A stretch of DNA of 64,000 nt, from assembly GCA_032158295.1 (NCBI GenBank), contig CM063263.1, positions 6,878,501-6,942,500 of the forward strand, given 5' to 3'. Under the pieces are notes generated by a model. The model was not told the origin of the DNA and searched no databases. It saw nothing but the letters and a program-made list of their open reading frames with translations. The stretch comes from Pycnopodia helianthoides. Taxonomy: Eukaryota; Echinodermata; Asteroidea; Forcipulatida; Asteriidae. Position 1 is the stretch's first letter. Each line of letters starts with the position of its first letter. Shown piece by piece: positions 12,201-27,200 of this stretch. The position numbers and the translations under genes are program-made.

Positions 12201-15200
12201 ATGGGTGGAAAACAAACACTGTGGATACAAAAAGAAAAAGTCAAAATAAAAGAAATCTTCACAGCTTATCTGACTCTTGTTAAAACTTGGTTGTATAGTT
12301 TGATGTTGCCCTACACCAATGTTTGATAAGGACTCTATAGACCAATCCGTACATGCAGGTGATGCATGCAGACTGCCATTGCGGGAATGCAGGCACACAA
12401 AGACATAGACAAATTGTTGTCTTTTAAAAATTGTTTATGTGAATTACACAGTTTCCCTGTAAGATCAGATCTTACTCTTTCCAATATTGGTAAGCTTTGG
12501 TATGGAAGGTGAACATGGACAAAACCACAGCTTTATTACATATGGCCTTTTTGCTCGGGTTTGAATTGGTCGACTAAAGTCACCAATGATAAGTAAGAGG
12601 GTGTATGAGTGCAGTCGACTAAAGTTTTCTATGGTAAGTAAAGGTTTAATGTGTATCAAATATTTCAGTTAATTATCATTACAGTAAAATCCTTAAGGCA
12701 TTTTAATTTACAGTTGATAGTAAAATGCAGAAGGTGCCCTATCTGACTTACAATTTGCCTTCTTGTCAAACACAGCAACGTATTCTGACTCGGTATCAGC
12801 TACCAGCACTAAGACATCCATAGTGACTCTCCACATCACTAGGTGTTATAATAATAGAAGATAAGAAATACATAGCTTTACATGACGGTAATGATTTTGA
12901 CCCATGAGGAATACCCTTACATCTTATAGAAACTGCAGACAATAGGAAGACAAATCTCAAAGGGAGAGCCTTGCAGCCGGATGTTCCACAAGGAATGATG
13001 TGTACAAAGTGTACAGAAGATTTTTAAGTACAGGGACAAAGATTTTAAAAAAAATGACATATCTTCACATTCACTGGAATTATATTTAAACACTAATAAG
13101 AAAAGGAGAAACGGAGAATGTGCACAAAATTAACACTCTTAATGTTTCAATAAACAGGCTCATTTGATCCTTGCAAAGAAGTTGGCAAATCTTGTTGAGT
13201 ACATAAGGGCTTTATGGCATAGATTTGCTATAAGGGCTTTATGGTATAGATTTGCTATAAGGGCTTTATGGTATAGATTTGCTATAAGGGCTTTATGGTA
13301 TAGATTTGCTATAAGGGCTTTATGGCATAGATTTGCTATAAGGGCTTTATGGTATAGATTTGCTATAAGGGCTTTATGGTATAGATTTGCTATAAGGGCT
13401 TTATGGCATAGATTTGCTATAAGGGCTTTATGGTATAGATTTGCTATAAGGGCTTTATGGTATAGATTTGCTATAAGGGCTTTATGGTATAGATTTGCTA
13501 TAAGGGCTTTATGGCATAGATTTGCTATAAGGGCTTTATGGTATACTGATTTGCCTTTTAACAATAATCTTAATGATTAAAACCAGAAATCCAAATAAAA
13601 TAAGAACAATATAATCCCTGGAAAAACTGACATAAGTTGAGGTTAAATCAAACATCATCTAACTTGAAATAAGTAGGGGACTTTCCTTAAAGGGGGAACA
13701 TGTACAACCAATATTCTTGGAATTAACTCACCTGTACAGGTTAAAAGGCTCCACACATTCAACATATTAGAAGAAGCTGAGATCAGACAGTGGGCAGCTG
13801 TACCATGACCAAATACAAGATGTCTGCAAAACATAAGATTCCATCTTACATTATCAGGGAAATGTCTTCATTCCTACTGATAAGGCGTTTAGGCTGAGGC
13901 TAAAAAGTTAGTTTGATTTTATGGAAATTGCTGCTTCTGAAGAAAATTGTGAAGCGCTTTAAAAACCAGTAAGTATCAGGATTATATGACAAGCTTCAAA
14001 CCAATATGACGGTATGCATAGTGTACTTGTCAATTTATTTTGGTTGCATTTGATTTATTGCCAGTGATGAAGGTTTTTTTGGGGGGGAACTAGGAGCCCC
14101 AAAGTACCAGACACCCTGAAAGGATTGTCTGCAACACATTAAGCAAAGACAATTTCTCTTTTAAGTTTATTTAAACTATCAATTTTGAAGCTAAAAGCTT
14201 ACTTCATAAACATATAAAATTGACACTTAGGATATGAATGTTTCAATATAATTATGAAATACTAATTCACACATTAATTTTAAAATGTGTTGGTTTGAGT
14301 GAAACAAACCAATAAGGGTTTTGGGTTGTTTTTTCTCTTCTAATCAAACAGTTCATTTTTCACTCGAGTCAGAAATTGAATATCAAAACCAATTTGTATA
14401 CTTCCTCAAAGGTAAAACTCACTCTATTTGTTCGCTCTTTATTCCATGGCACAGAGTCTTCTTCAACACGTTCACGTCTGGATCCCAAATCGTCACAACG
14501 TTGTTGAAGGCAACTGCTAATAGGGACCCATCTGAGGAGAAACTTGCACATCTGGGTAATTCCTCCCGGAAGAAGCCCACAGAATCACAGCCCCAACTTC
14601 GGCCTTTTCCTGACAGGAGAAAAACCACAAGGATTGGAACAAGATCTACAAATACTCCAAACTATTTAAATATGCATGTCCTACAGGTCAAATCACAATG
14701 AGGTACAGATCTATATAGATTCACTTTTAACATACCTATAATATACAAATATTGGATACATATGAGAGCGTTGACTCAGAATATAATCCCAATGAGAGGT
14801 GTAATCTGCACTATTCCATTTCATGAGACCAAGCCGATTCAAATAGAAAAGCCAGATTTCACCAAGTGATTATATTCTACAACAATGCATGAACGAAATG
14901 TATTCAATATTTGTTTTATATAGCTCACACACTGACCTTTGTAATTATTATTATTTTTTTTTACAACAAACACAAAATAGATTATACACAGAACTTCATC
15001 CAACCCACACGCTGAACATTTTTAAAAACCTCTTCTAAACAACACGGACAACTCCTTGTAGAAACCAACCTTGTTCGTCGTAACATGACCTTGCCTCAAT
15101 TGGACAAATGGACAGGGAACGATTAATTTGGAAATGACGATGTGAAGTGTCCTACAATTATCCATATAGGATACCACTTAAATTACAAGGATGTATGAGT

Positions 15201-18200
15201 TGAACTCCTTGAGGAGCTTATAGCCTGGACAAGCTAACTGGGGTTTCTCAAACTGAAATACCACCTCAATCCTCAAAGGTCCTAAGTTACAAAATGTGAT
15301 CAGTGTGTCATCTGAGAATAAAAGTATCATTACTGAAATGACTGGAATGTGAACAAACACTCTGATGCATTAAAGAGTTGGAGTCTGGTGTGTTAGACCA
15401 TAGAGCAAGGACAGGTTAGACTGTGTCATGGCATCAGGTCCATTCCCTGTTATTCTACCTAATGGCTTTGTTTTGGGCATTGACGTGTCAACAATCACTG
15501 CAATCTTTAGTATGAACATGGGCCCAATGTCATAGACTTTCCTGCTTAGTAAAATAAGCAGGAAACCAGTAATAGATAGTATGTGTGTCAAGGTAGTTTG
15601 ATTGGTAACCTTGATCTGGTAAGCAAAATTATTTTATGCTTAGCTACTTTACGTGCTTAAGCAGCTCTATGAAATTGGGTGCTGGCTTTTGGCTGGAGCA
15701 TGAGACCAGGATCAAAAAATATAAAAAACTCTCATGTTTCTATTTGGCTTACTTAAACTGTCATTATCATCGGTTAGAGTCCAGAGTTTGAATTTCTCAT
15801 CATCCCCTGCAGTGACAACCATTGGCTCATACTCATCATGTGACGATGGTGGTCTGAAACTCAAACACCTGATTGTGCTGCTGTGTGGCTCTGCAATTAC
15901 TGTGTTCAAAACAAAACTGTGGGGGACAGGAAAAAAATATATAGATACAAACTATACAATATAAACCTAAATCTTCTAAATGCAACTAGTTGTTTGGTTG
16001 TACTACCTTTAAATACCTGCCAACATGTGAAATCTAGAGAACTGGACCACATAGTGAACCAAGAGGCATAAGCAGAGTCTAATGATTAGGTCCAGGGTCA
16101 AGCTGCCCAGGCCCTTGCGGATCCAGATTTGGGGCTCATTTCGACCTGCAGCAGCTGACCACGACCTCTGGCTAGTGAAATAGCGCCCTCATAAAATAGA
16201 GCGTTCTATTTTAGATGGAGTCTCACTCAGACTGCTGGTTTTTTTTCCCTTTAATATATACATATATATTCCTCTAAAAATCGAGAGGCCTCCAATTCGC
16301 ATGTGTTTTTAAACTTGGAAATCAGGGAAAATGGGACAGTTGAGATGTGCCATTTGCTGAAAACATAACAATCTGCCACAACTATTTTAATTGGATCTTG
16401 TCGACTTTTTGAAAACAGCTGCCAATATAATCTCAAGAAATTGTCCCACCATACATAAGACAGGCATGAGAATGGGTTATGTTGAACAAAACTGGAAAAT
16501 ATCGATCCCGGCGGGGGTTAAGGGGGCAGCGCCCCCTTGTAGAAAATTATGACAATTTAGGTACTGAAAAGTATAATTTTCAAGTAATTTCAATGTAATT
16601 TTTAGAGCTGGGGAGAGTCTAAACACCCCCCCCCCAAAAAAAGAGAAAATCTTGAAGAAAGTATCTTACTTTATACAGTAAAATGCTGTTTTTGTTCATC
16701 CAGGGTATCCTAAATTGGTCATTTTGTAAAATGAAGCCTACACGTTCTGTAGTTTTTTGTAAAGCTAAAAGCTAAAAAGCTGAAACAAGCTAAAATTTCC
16801 ACGGAACTGTGCTCCGTTGACCATGCTGTCGACAGACCAACGATAATGATATTGCAATTTCGGGGGAATAACCGCTTTCCCAAGCATGCGCAGACACGTC
16901 AAGTCTTCGATCATGGCGTTTGTAACTTGTTTTGTGTGCTATCACGTAATTTCACCAATAGAGGGTGTTTCCTCTCGAGCTATCGAATTGTTCTAAAACG
17001 CCCTAGCGTTCAATGTTTATTGTCGCACGCAAAGTGACGAAATAACAAAGACTACATGCATGTCAATTGGAAACGATATGCTTGTGTGTGTGTCGCACGG
17101 GATCGCGTGTTGTGCTATTTGGTCAGCCTTTTGCGGCACTTTCAAGTGAATTTTGTGGCGTTTATTCGAACAATAAAAAATATAAACGGGCCGGATGATC
17201 GGTCGGTTAACCATGTAATCGTGTTATCCCTACCATCCCCCCCCCCAATTTTTAAAACTGGATTTACATTGAACTTGGAGAGGTCATATTTTGGCCTCCA
17301 AAAAGCGGGAAACCGCCAACTGGCGCGAAATTCTCATGCCTGATAAGAGTTGAAAGCACACCATCATGTTGTAGGTTTATTTTTACCTTTGCTTCTGAAG
17401 GTCAAACTGCCAAAACTTCAGTCGCATTTCTGAAGTTGTCTGTTGGTCATCTCTTCTCTCCACTGTAGCCATCCAGTCCCCCTTGAGGTCAAAGGTCACT
17501 TTCTCAACCTCTGTATGAACCAATGGCTGGTGGAGGTCAGATGGTGAGATGTAGTTCTCCCCAGTAACATCCAACTGTTGGGAATTAAACATAAATATCT
17601 TTTGGTGTCCATAGAGAGTGGTGTTTTGTTGATTTTTGGGTGTTCATAAAGTCAAGTACAATGTTAACCCAGAGTGAAGTCATAAAACTATGATATGTTT
17701 AGAGTTCTTTAAACTCAAAAGCAGAAAATATATTCAATTTGGTCTTTCAGGTCAAACAGGGACATTGCTCAAATTACACACACACCCATGTATATTCAGC
17801 TGTCACTCAGTGAGGAGTATTTTTCAGGGGTTGTTTGAATTGAGTTTGCACTTCTTCTCATGAATGTAGAGTCTAATCTTTGCTGATGAAAGCTGGGACA
17901 GTATCTCCACAGGATACTTCCTGTGACCTGGACACCATAGTCGACATCCTACTGTGACGCTGGATCCTCCTCTCCTCAGCTGCATGGTTCCTGCAATCCT
18001 CAGCAACAGAGATCCAATGTTTGACAAAAGAGTGCAATGCGAACCTATCAATTGCATAGTCTTCCCAGCTAAAGAGTGGATACCAGCTGCTTGTTGATGT
18101 CACTACAGGTAACACGTTTGGGCAACCTCTTTGGCGAATCTACTCAGCAAATTCCCACTAGGAAAAAAGCTTCTGGCAGGCATGAGGGCATCCCTGAAGG

Positions 18201-21200
18201 GGTTCTGAAGCTCTTTGGTCTCCCAGTAGCATAGTGCAGATTGGAGCATGGAGCCACCCTGCTTTAAAATCTCCACTAGAGGGCTATCCGATTGGGAGCG
18301 AGCTTTATTGCATTTTTACTTTATTAAGAGTCAGGGCGGCTGATAGGACCTTCCTGAGCTGGACATACATGTGTATTTGTATTAGGTCTGTAAGATCTTC
18401 TTTTATTTCCAAGTTTTCTGTGTCGATGTAGCAACACTCTATGGGTTCCAGTAGTGGCCTGCACCCAACGGAGAACCAGGGCTACCCTGGAACAAAAAGG
18501 AAATTCCTCTTCTGCTAAGCTGATTCCAATCCTGCCATTGATCAATTAGTCAGGAGATGCTACCCAAACCAGAGTGCCCTTCTCATATTACAAGTGGGAA
18601 GTCCTGTAGGGTTTTCGAGTGCCATTGGATTCAAAGTTGGTCTTCTCTTGAGGGCTGCCGTCTTAAGGCTGATACCATGTACGATGTATGTGGGGTGAAA
18701 TTGCACATGGGTACTGAATGGGACCCATGTACATTGGAAATCCACATGATACTCTTGCATGTCAATAGCGTCATACAACCTGGAACACTGGTTGTATGGG
18801 TACTATCAATATGCATACATGTACATGGAATGTGTCTGTAGTACTTTACATCTACACGCTCATGTTATGTATGTACACTGTGAACAATCAATGCATACAT
18901 TTTGACCAGAGCTGTGTATTGAGAGAGTTGTGGCATAGAGGGACCAGTTTTCTGTAGTCATATGGTTGCTGGATGCCATTTTCTGACCAAATGTAGCACA
19001 GTAGACACAATGTGCAGTCAAGTCTGGCACCCTGTGTGCGCACATGCATTTTTTTGACCCCCAAAAAGTGGCTTCTCATTGCAAATTGTCGTAACTCTCT
19101 CAATACACAGCTCTGCATTCGACATGAGGAATGGACTATTTTCATAAAAACCAATAAAGCTTTACTGATAAATTAATGGTCTTGCTCAAATGTATTGTAT
19201 TATTATGGGTGCTTAAAGCATATCATGCAGTCAGTGTGGTTCAAGCTTTCACAAGTTGACTTGCTCAAGTCTAGTTATAATTTATTTGCATCTGAAAAAT
19301 GTTTCCCTCTATTCATAAAACAAATGAAACCTACTAAACAATTCTTAAAACTGTTATTTCGGTCTAAATTCAGGAGTTTCATTTGCCTAAAATTTGAAGA
19401 ATGTACGCCACTTATCTTGATCCTAATTATGTGTGCACTTATGTGAAGACCTTACACAGTAAACCCATCAAGGTTTCTGTTCATATTGTATGCGTTTGGT
19501 AAATATTTATCACCTACTATGCTCAATGTACAGGACTCCATTAGGAGGTGAAACACAGTAGCAACTATTCTTCCAGAAAAGCAGTTGATTAAACAAAATG
19601 TATGATTTGATTTATCTAGATTTCTTAAGGAGCGCAAGCCAGTCCACTGAAGGCAATCCTAAGCAGATAACTTACGCTAAACAGCAGACGATCTTCTTGT
19701 AAGTGGAAGAATTGCAGCTGCCCTACCATGCCGTTAGTGACTAGTGCTTTGGTGTGGGGATCTAGTACCAGACCAGTGGGTAGATAACCCTCTCTCTTGT
19801 GGTTAAAGTTGGTACGCACCAAGCCCTGGATGGTTTGAGTCGTCTTCTGATGAGCTTGGATGAGAATGGCTGGAGAAGGAATGGTAAATAAGTTCTGACT
19901 TTAACAACAATCTGCATAACATTGAAAATGAACAGAAATACTCTTTTTTGTTGAATGCTTACTTGATAATTAAAGAAAAAGTTCAACCCCGTATGGTGAT
20001 CCCCTTACAAAGCTGCTTACCCAGTCAGTTTTCCTTGTGGGTTATTACATGAAAGAGAGTCAGTGAGTTTAGCCCAAGAGGACAGGGTGTACCTAGGCTA
20101 CCACTTGCATCCATTTTTCACATACAATAAGCAGCTTCATGAAACTAAACCTGATTAAGGCCATTTTTCTCAAAGATGTTGATTGTTCAGCTGAAAATAA
20201 TGCTTTACACTTTTATTTGCCATCCAACAACTACCAAAAGTAAATAATGTGTTTGACAAGCTTGACAAGCTTTTTTACGCTTAGCTGATTTTGATGCTTA
20301 GTAAATATAGCTTGGCCAGGCTGTAAAGGTGAATTTTTAGTGTTTGTTATTTGCTTTGTTGTTTTGATCCTACTGTTCTTTGGATATTTTGCTCTGTTGT
20401 TCTTTGTAAAGCGCTTTGAGGCTCTGCATAAGCTGCTTAATAATAAATATGTTTTATTATTATTATGATGTCTACTGACCATTAGTCATGAGTGACAGAG
20501 CTCTGTGTTGACTGTTTGGTGCACAGGTAATGTAACCTATAGGTGCTCCTTGACGGGGTAGAAACTTCCTTCTCATTGTATCATGTTGCCATTCTACCAC
20601 TGTACATTCATGACCAACACTGTACAATGTTGAACCTTAAAGAAATTGAGCAAACTAGAGCATTCATTGATTTATTTATATCATTATTTCATGACACATC
20701 CAACAGCGCAAGTGCCAATACAGTGAAAATCCTTATCATGAATTGGAATCTGTTCAAATTGGACTGCATGGACCAAAAATCAAAGGAATATTATGGCCAT
20801 GTCAGTTTTAAATTTCATAAAAAAGGGCTCAAGTTTTTAGAGCCAACAACAGCATTTTGTGAGAAGTAAAACTATAGATAGTAAACTTGCGGGTACAACC
20901 ATGAGTCAAAATCTCTTTCAGGAGTAGTGTTGGCTCTGAGAAGAGCCAGTGTGGTCTCGGCATTTCAAACAGTATACTCTCCTCGTCTTCAGAAGAATGT
21001 ATACTGTTCAAAGTGTTGAGACCACACCAGCTTTTCTCAGAGCCAAAACACCTCCCAATAAAGATTTGCACATGGTTGTACCCGCAAGTTTACTATTTAC
21101 AGTTACTTCTTATTTCTACACCATGCAAAACTTCAAACATCACTTAGTGTTTTGTGAGTTTGGCAACTGTAACTAAATCAGAATAAAATTAAACCAAGAG

Positions 21201-24200
21201 TCAACAATGCAAATATTTGTAAGTTTTCACTTCCTGAACACTGGGCAGAATTTCTAACAAATGCAACATGTTAAACTTCTTACATTGAAAGGCAAATTTT
21301 ATTTACGCATAAAAACAATATATAGGTATGTGGCAATCTCTATACAACGGCAATGTAGACTTCGTGCACAGCCTCGTTTTCGGTTTTTTTCGCCGGGCAG
21401 AAATTCGGAAGCGTTGCCCGCGGATGGGAAAATACCCACTTCTAAAAATAGGCCTAAACGTATCGGGAGCCCCCGTTGACGGGTATTTTTTGCGCAGAAG
21501 TGAGCGCATGTATTTATGACGTCATAAAAAGTTGCCATCTTAAAAACAAAAAAAAGTTGGTGAAGTTGGAATCGGAGAAACTTGCGCTAAAAATTGTTAA
21601 ATTTGCCCGCCCAAAAAGTCATCAAAATCGTCATAAATTTCATAAAAGGTGAGTAAAGACATTCTTTTTACTATCATAGGATGATTCTTTGATTATTTGT
21701 GAGTTAAATTGTGAAGTTTGATGGAAATCCATCGACGCCCACATTGTTTTGTTGGGCCCCCAAATACACTCACCTATTGTGTAAAATGCTGTGTAGGCCG
21801 ATCTGAAGCAGAAAATCACACACGATTAACATGATATTTCGCCTGGACGATGACGGTATTTAAGTTGTTTTTATTCTTTCTAACTTGACTCAAATGATTT
21901 TCTTATATGTCAAGATGTATTTTCACTTGATATTTTGATTAAAGGGACATTCATATTTACGATGATTTAAGATAGAAAAAATCCCATCGCCGCAATTACA
22001 ATCCAGTGAATCCAAGCTGTCAGCTAACTTTTGGTCACATGACAGTAGTGGTGCTTCCTGATTGGCTACATCCCGTATTCACTATTCAGTCTGAACTTAA
22101 TGTTTTAAAATGGAAAGTTGCATCAAGTCAAGTGTTGTATCAAAGCTCACGTAAGTTAATTATTTATCTATTTGATTATTTATTTATCTATTTGTATATT
22201 TAATTATTTATTATTTATTTTATTAATTTATTTATTTTTTTATTAAATTTTTTTTTTAGTAAAAATTATAATATTTTGGATATTTCTATTTCATCATTTT
22301 TATATTCCTAATTTATTTTCTAGGCCTAGGCTAGGCCCTATTTATTTATTTCTCTATTTATTTCTTTATTTCCATTTTAGTTATGTATTTTCGTGATTTA
22401 CTTGTCAACTTTTTATTATTGTTGATGGTTATATTTATCATTAGGCTTACGTTCCCTTTTTATTTTTTAAATTTATTTTATTTATTTCTGTTTGTATTCA
22501 TGTTTGTTTTTCTTTGTTTTCTTTCAGTTGAATAGTATGAAGAAGAAGAGATCTGCTCCTCCAGCAAAGCCTGGAAGAATTCATCAGCATCTGCTTGATC
22601 TGTACAGTACCACCTCAAATGATGGAAACCTGAAGATTGGACACATATTGTATATCTTTTGTGAAAATGAAAAAGTTGTCATAAAGACAGTCCGCGCTGT
22701 TCGCTCTTTGCTTCAAGAACCTCACACCACTAATACCAGTCAGATCAGAACAATTAAGAACAGGTACAACACCTTCATCAAACACCCAGGCCGAGAGACG
22801 GAATGGATCAAATGGTCCCTTGCTGCAGACCTCATAACAGAGGATCTTGTTTTTTGCTAAGACTCGGTAATTTCAGAGACCTAGTTTTAGGTGAGTGAAA
22901 TTTCATACGCTGTATCCAGATGTTTTGACATTCCATGTTCTCCAAAAAGCAAAGTTTTATCGTCGGCCAACAGCTGCATCACATACTGACATCTTTGAAA
23001 AAGGCTGCCTTGTGTGATTTTGATTAGGCCTATTGCAGTATTTCATTTCAAAATAATTCTTTCTTTTGTGAATGGGATTGTAATTTGTGACAATTCGTCA
23101 AAGTTAATGCTAATTTAAACTGAATAGTGTAAATTGTATCTCGTCACGATTAGACGGCAATGGTTAAAAGTCACACAAGGCAGCCATTGCAATATGTATT
23201 CAAAAGGTTGGTGACCTTTAACATTAAGCCTCATATATAGTACACTGGAAACACATGGTTTAATATACTTTATTAATCTTTGAGGTCAATATATGTATCA
23301 CAAAAAATGTCAGTTACAACTTTTTTGCATTAACATGACGGTATTACCAACTTATTAATTTATTTATTCATTCAAGTTCATCCACCTCACCAGGTAATTA
23401 AAATATGATTAATCAACATTATTACTGTTTTAATGTTATTGAGCCTTTTCTTAGCTTTCCAATTGTACAAAATTCATGAAAATTGAACAAGAAATAAGAA
23501 AACAACATTTGTTTTGGTAGAGCTATTAAATATGTCATTTCGGTCACAAAGTCGGTCATTTCGGTCACAAAGTCGGATCCACAGGTGTGTTGTATTGAAT
23601 GGAAGTCCAGTGGACGCAAATTAGGCTAATTGGACGCACAAAAATTACCATAACTTCCTTATTATTTGTCATAGAAAGATGATCTTGGTGTCATTTGAAA
23701 GGTGTATTCAAGAGCTTTCCAGCAATAGTAGTTAAATTGAAATCCATGGACTTTTGATTTTTTTGCCACATACCTACAATATACAAATAATCTTGGTGGT
23801 TCCCTTAAAACTCATTTGACCAAAGGACATTTCAACAGGCTAGTGTTCTGATGCATGTATTGACCCATTGCACCATCGTCACACACGGCTACTGCTACCA
23901 AGCTCCCATTGTGGGAGTCAACTTATGTGTAAACGCCACGTCACTTCAAATGCACACTACACTATATAACACACTGGGACATTGACTCCCAAAATGGCCC
24001 AACCAAGATCATTGTGATGATGACATCAGGTGAATTGAGTCAATATGTACAATGTATTTGTAAGTTTCGTGAATACTGGGTGATTGGAATGAGTAAAAGT
24101 AATTTTGTAGCTTCCCTCTAAAAACAATTTTCTAAACCTACCTTCTGGTGAGTAACATAGATGCTCAACTCTGAGTGCATGCCAGTGTTCTCTAGCACGG

Positions 24201-27200
24201 ACTTCTTTCCGATGGAAGTTCCTCCAGATTGATATACATCCCTTCTCATCACCTACAGCTATGCAGTAGTCAACGGGGTGACAAGCCACACAAGTCAATG
24301 GCGTTGAATCAGCTGATATTCTAACACACATGAGAAATGTTCAAGAAGTGCTAAAATCTGTACTAGTTCCTGCCACAACTTTATCAAGTGAAAGGATAGA
24401 ATTTGACCCTGTAGATTTTACTAATGACATCCAACCCATATTCAATCGGCTTATATATACAGTATATGTGACAGTTTGCCGCAGGTCACAAGGAGTTTAA
24501 GGAAGGGTAACAATGGTATTCCAAAAAGCAAGTTCACTCAAATGAACCAGTTTGGAATAACAGTAAAAATACATATGAACTATGATACAGCTATCCAATG
24601 GTTGGTATGGTGGACATAACACTACACTAGGTTTGGGTAAAATGGTCTGTATATCTTTCTTTCCAATGCTTTTTATAGCCCAAATCGCCCAATCCAAGAC
24701 AACGTATCCCTTTAAGCACCAAAAACAAGATGGGAAAACATTACATAAATACATGTATGTAGGTTTTTCCATGCAGTGGAAAAACAAGGCACTTGCTGCA
24801 AAAGATGAGTGTTTCTAGATTGGCAGCCACACACTTTGCATCCCTTGACAAATAACTGAGATAATTTGGGACAAGCATTACAGCTCGGTGAAAGAAATAT
24901 TTTATGTTCTGACAAATACCGCATTCAAAGCATGTGGCAGACACCAACCTGTGTTCATAAACTCTCACAAAAACCTGTTATTTCAATGTTGAATACTGTA
25001 CAAAGTGCTCACAATTTTACGTGGATACAAAGAAGATGCGACATAATTTACAGAACTATTAAGTACAATCCTCTTCATGTTCCTGATACACCACCTAAGT
25101 TGATGTACTGTACATGACAATCTACAATACAATACAATACAGCTTTGTACATTCAACTGTGATATCTCCAATGAACTTGAGTCTTGTGAACTAGAAGACT
25201 GCTTGGCCATAACAATCAATAACCCACATCTAATGATCTACTTACTTTTTTAAGTCCATATCTTTCCTGAATAATATTCTTAGGGTGCTCCCAATGATGC
25301 TGGCAATAAACTCTCCTCTTGGCCCTAGGGCCACACCCTTGTCTCCACTCTTGACATTTCCAACCAGAAAACTGTCTTTTACATCTACACATGGTGCCCC
25401 TGCCTTGGGAAGTACTATTTGGACGAGCTTCAAACGATCTTTTTTGGCTGAAATACAACAGAAGACTTTGTTATGGGGTCTGCACAACCAAAAAGTAGTC
25501 AGTCCATTTCTGAAAATGAGTGTTAAAAAAGTCAAATGTTATGTTCTTCATCATTTCCCCTTATTTTCAGGCAAGAACTAGAGTCAAGCAACCATTTAAA
25601 ACAGAGTTTGTAAGAGTGACACTCTTACAGTGCACTCACCCCTCCTTGTTATACCTACATTTTAGTTTAGGTTGCAAACGTGTTTACATAATTGGCACCT
25701 ACACATGTACAATCTGAATTAGTGATAAATACAAAATGTGATACAAAGTGGAAATGTGCTCCAATAAGGTCCATGTTGCATAAAGCTACTACAGGCTGTA
25801 GGCTGTCTCATAAGGTTCACTTTAAAGTATCTTCAAATTTCTCCATCTTGACACTCACCGCTTCGTTCATCAGTTATTGTAGCAAACAGCAACTCCTTAA
25901 TGTCTGAATGAACAAACAGACCATGGATTGGAGATCTGACTTGCAGCGTCTGCAATAGAGAAAAAACACAAGTTTATTTTGAACATAGAACAAGAACAAA
26001 GATTCCCCTCATCATATCTGTAATCTTTGATGATGTAGAGAAAAAAAGAAAGTCAATTTTCTTACTCCTTCAAATCAATCCAACTCCTGTCAAAAATAAA
26101 TACAGTATTTCTTCTATATTTAGTTGAAAAACCATGGGATTCAATTTTACAATGGATCACAGGCCTGAGGCCAGTGATTTTAGCATTGGGCCAGTAAACT
26201 CAGACTGGACAAGTCTGGCAGTCTTGTTGTTTTCAATTGAATAACAATACCTCATGTGTAATATCTTAAACTGAAAAATTCAGTTCAATTTTTGGCTTTG
26301 AGTCTGATACAAATACCTTTCAATTCTGTTGAGAAATGAAATATTCTTAATACCCATCAAGACACGTGAGAGAAATCTTCTCTGTCTTGGTGACAGATCA
26401 AATAATATACATGTTAAACTCTGTCAGGAAGTGTTTTCTCATTTTGGTTCTGGGCTTGCAAAAAATATTCTGGTCCAATACACATTTTGAGCTACAAGCC
26501 TTGCAGTCTTGTGGATCCCCCCCCCCCAATTTGTGCCCAGGGGATGCACGGGGGAAAATGTGAATACCAATTTTTATCACATCAAACTTAAGGTTGGGAG
26601 AAAAAAACAGAATGACTTTGCAATGAAAAGAGAGTGCAAAGTACTGTACCTTGAGGAGCACACTATCAGTGTAATCCCACTGATTGACAGTACCATCCAG
26701 AGAGCTTGTAAATACCTGGAAATCAACACAATACAGCATTCAAAACAACACTTATGTAAACCACTGTTGTTTATTCATGTCTGAGCAACATAAATAAACA
26801 AATTTTCCACAAACATTTTTTAAACTCAACTTTAACAGGTTAATTTTCATTTTATAAAACTCAGATCCAGTGAACGGATTTACAAATCTTTAATTTTAAA
26901 AGAATAATATTGTGGATGAATTAACAATGTACATATGCAGGACTGTTGTTGCATCATTTAAGAGTTGTTTACAATATTTACAATTGAAGGTTCTGAAAAG
27001 GGCAAGATATGTAACAATATTACAATAAGTATGATCTGATCAGTCTACACTCAACTCTTCAGACATGCAATACAACAATTAAAAGAGAAAACTGCCTTGG
27101 ACATGCTTTTTTCAGCACACAAAACCAAGAAAACCCCTCAGGAAAATCAGTTGATCCACTGAGAAGTTGGATGCCCGAATCCTCTCATAGATTTTGACAT

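Noticed and set aside
13203..13552. CRISPR array
   Set aside because: Units are directly adjacent with no unique spacers, and the DNA is eukaryotic.
13160..13580. Repeat proteins on both strands
   Set aside because: These are open frames of the 27-bp minisatellite inside WDR75 intron 12, with no start context or splice support.
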